Source of the DNA: Gammaproteobacteria bacterium
GTDB taxonomy: Bacteria > Pseudomonadota > Gammaproteobacteria > Pseudomonadales > GM7GCV1
Length of the DNA: 5,893 nucleotides
Direction of reading: 5' to 3'
Assembly (NCBI GenBank): GCA_030830945.1
Contig: JAURLY010000089.1
Location: 1 to 5,893, forward strand
The notes under the pieces are model-generated. The model was given only the letters and a program-made list of their open reading frames with translations. It ran no database searches and was not told where the DNA came from. Positions 5,135 through 5,893 of this stretch are shown here, in pieces (position 1 is the first letter of the stretch; every line of letters starts with the position of its first letter). Position numbers and translations under genes: made by a program.

Positions 5135-5893
5135 ATGAGCGAAAGTTTCGCAGAACTCTTTGAAGAGAGCTTAAAAAGCGTAGAAATGACGCCAGGTTCT
5201 ATTGTGACCGGTGTTGTTATAGATATTGACCAGGACTGGGTGACAGTTCACGCAGGCCTTAAATCAGAAGGCATTATCCCGGTTAACCAGTTTGTTGACG
5301 ACGAAGGTGCCGTAGCCATTAAAGTTGGCGATGAAGTCCAGGTTGCACTTGAAGCTGTAGAAGATGGCTTTGGTCTTACCCGCCTTTCCCGTGAAAAAGC
5401 CCAGCGAATTGAGACTTGGGCAGAGCTTGAAAAAGCACACGATTCCGAAGACGTTGTTACCGGTCTTATTACCGGTAAAGTTAAAGGTGGATTCACTGTT
5501 GATATTCACGGTGTTCGAGCCTTCTTGCCCGGTTCCCTTGTCGATGTGCGTCCAGCGCGTGAATCAACGCATCTGGAAGGCCAATCCCTCGAATTTAAAT
5601 TGATCAAGCTCGATCAAAAACGCAACAACGTTGTCGTTTCTCGTCGTGCTGTTCTTGAAAGTGTTAACAGCGAAGAGCGCGAAGCGCTGCTTGAATCCCT
5701 GGAAGAGGGTGTTGTAGTTAAAGGTATCGTTAAAAACCTTACCGACTACGGTGCTTTTGTGGATTTGGGCGGTATCGATGGTCTTCTTCACATTACCGAC
5801 ATGGTGTGGAAACGCATCAAGCATCCTTCTGAGATGATTGAAGTTGGTCAGGAACTGGACGTTCGTGTTCTCAAGTTTGACCGTGAACGCAAC
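5135..5893 (+). CDS. rpsA: 30S ribosomal protein S1 (3' partial)
   Basis: The frame is open from the ATG at 5135 to the window edge: 253 residues, a little under half of the usual 557 or so. S1 is the large, loosely attached 30S protein that binds and unfolds mRNA near the start site and is essential for initiation on structured or weak-SD messages. The start MSESFAELFEESLK is near-identical to E. coli. Two ribosome-docking S1/OB repeats (about residues 21-87 and 105-171, including VKGGFTVDIHGVRAFLPGS and KLDQKRNNVVVSRRAV) are followed by most of the first RNA-binding repeat (from about 190: VKGIVKNLTDYGAFVDLGG, LLHITDM). The remaining repeats lie outside the window. Codons lean to GTT, GGT, CGT and GAA more than in the genes upstream, as expected for a highly expressed gene. 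Identification is secure. Confidence 0.97.
   Translation, partial: MSESFAELFEESLKSVEMTPGSIVTGVVIDIDQDWVTVHAGLKSEGIIPVNQFVDDEGAVAIKVGDEVQVALEAVEDGFGLTRLSREKAQRIETWAELEKAHDSEDVVTGLITGKVKGGFTVDIHGVRAFLPGSLVDVRPARESTHLEGQSLEFKLIKLDQKRNNVVVSRRAVLESVNSEEREALLESLEEGVVVKGIVKNLTDYGAFVDLGGIDGLLHITDMVWKRIKHPSEMIEVGQELDVRVLKFDRERN

Noticed and set aside
5364..5603. 79-codon + strand open frame inside rpsA
   Set aside because: It lies out of frame within the conserved S1 coding sequence and encodes nothing recognisable.

Overview
The window is an ordinary chromosomal core region of a gammaproteobacterium. It holds six protein genes, all on the + strand: the 3' end of gyrA, then pheA, tyrA, aroA and cmk complete, and the 5' part of rpsA. 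This order, and the close protein similarity to Pseudomonas-type homologues (a 365-residue P-protein, an unfused class II-type EPSP synthase, a typical S1 N-terminus), point to the Pseudomonas/Cellvibrio/Marinobacter side of the class. Mid-range base composition and separate tyrA and aroA genes fit a marine Cellvibrionales-like bacterium, but that placement is an inference from memory of homologues.

Layout: gyrA ends at 888 and overlaps pheA by 8 bases. pheA ends 4 bases before tyrA. A 50-base spacer (2874-2923) separates tyrA from aroA and carries a perfect 16-base palindrome that begins in the tyrA stop codon. aroA overlaps cmk by 8 bases. A 143-base leader (4992-5134), rich in predicted hairpins, precedes rpsA, which runs off the end of the window. 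The coding regions shown are intact. I see no mobile element, tRNA, rRNA or CRISPR.

Functionally this is the 'mixed-function supraoperon' known from pseudomonads. It couples the end of the common aromatic pathway (AroA) and the phenylalanine and tyrosine branches (PheA, TyrA) to nucleotide metabolism (Cmk), translation (S1) and DNA topology (GyrA). Compared with the Pseudomonas arrangement (gyrA-serC-pheA-hisC-tyrA/aroA-cmk-rpsA), serC and hisC are missing and tyrA and aroA are not fused.

I found no convincing undescribed system. The points most worth a second look are the palindrome before aroA, which resembles a TrpR operator, the three-hairpin rpsA leader, a 24-residue insertion in Cmk, and a TyrA cofactor-site sequence suggesting NADP+ use.
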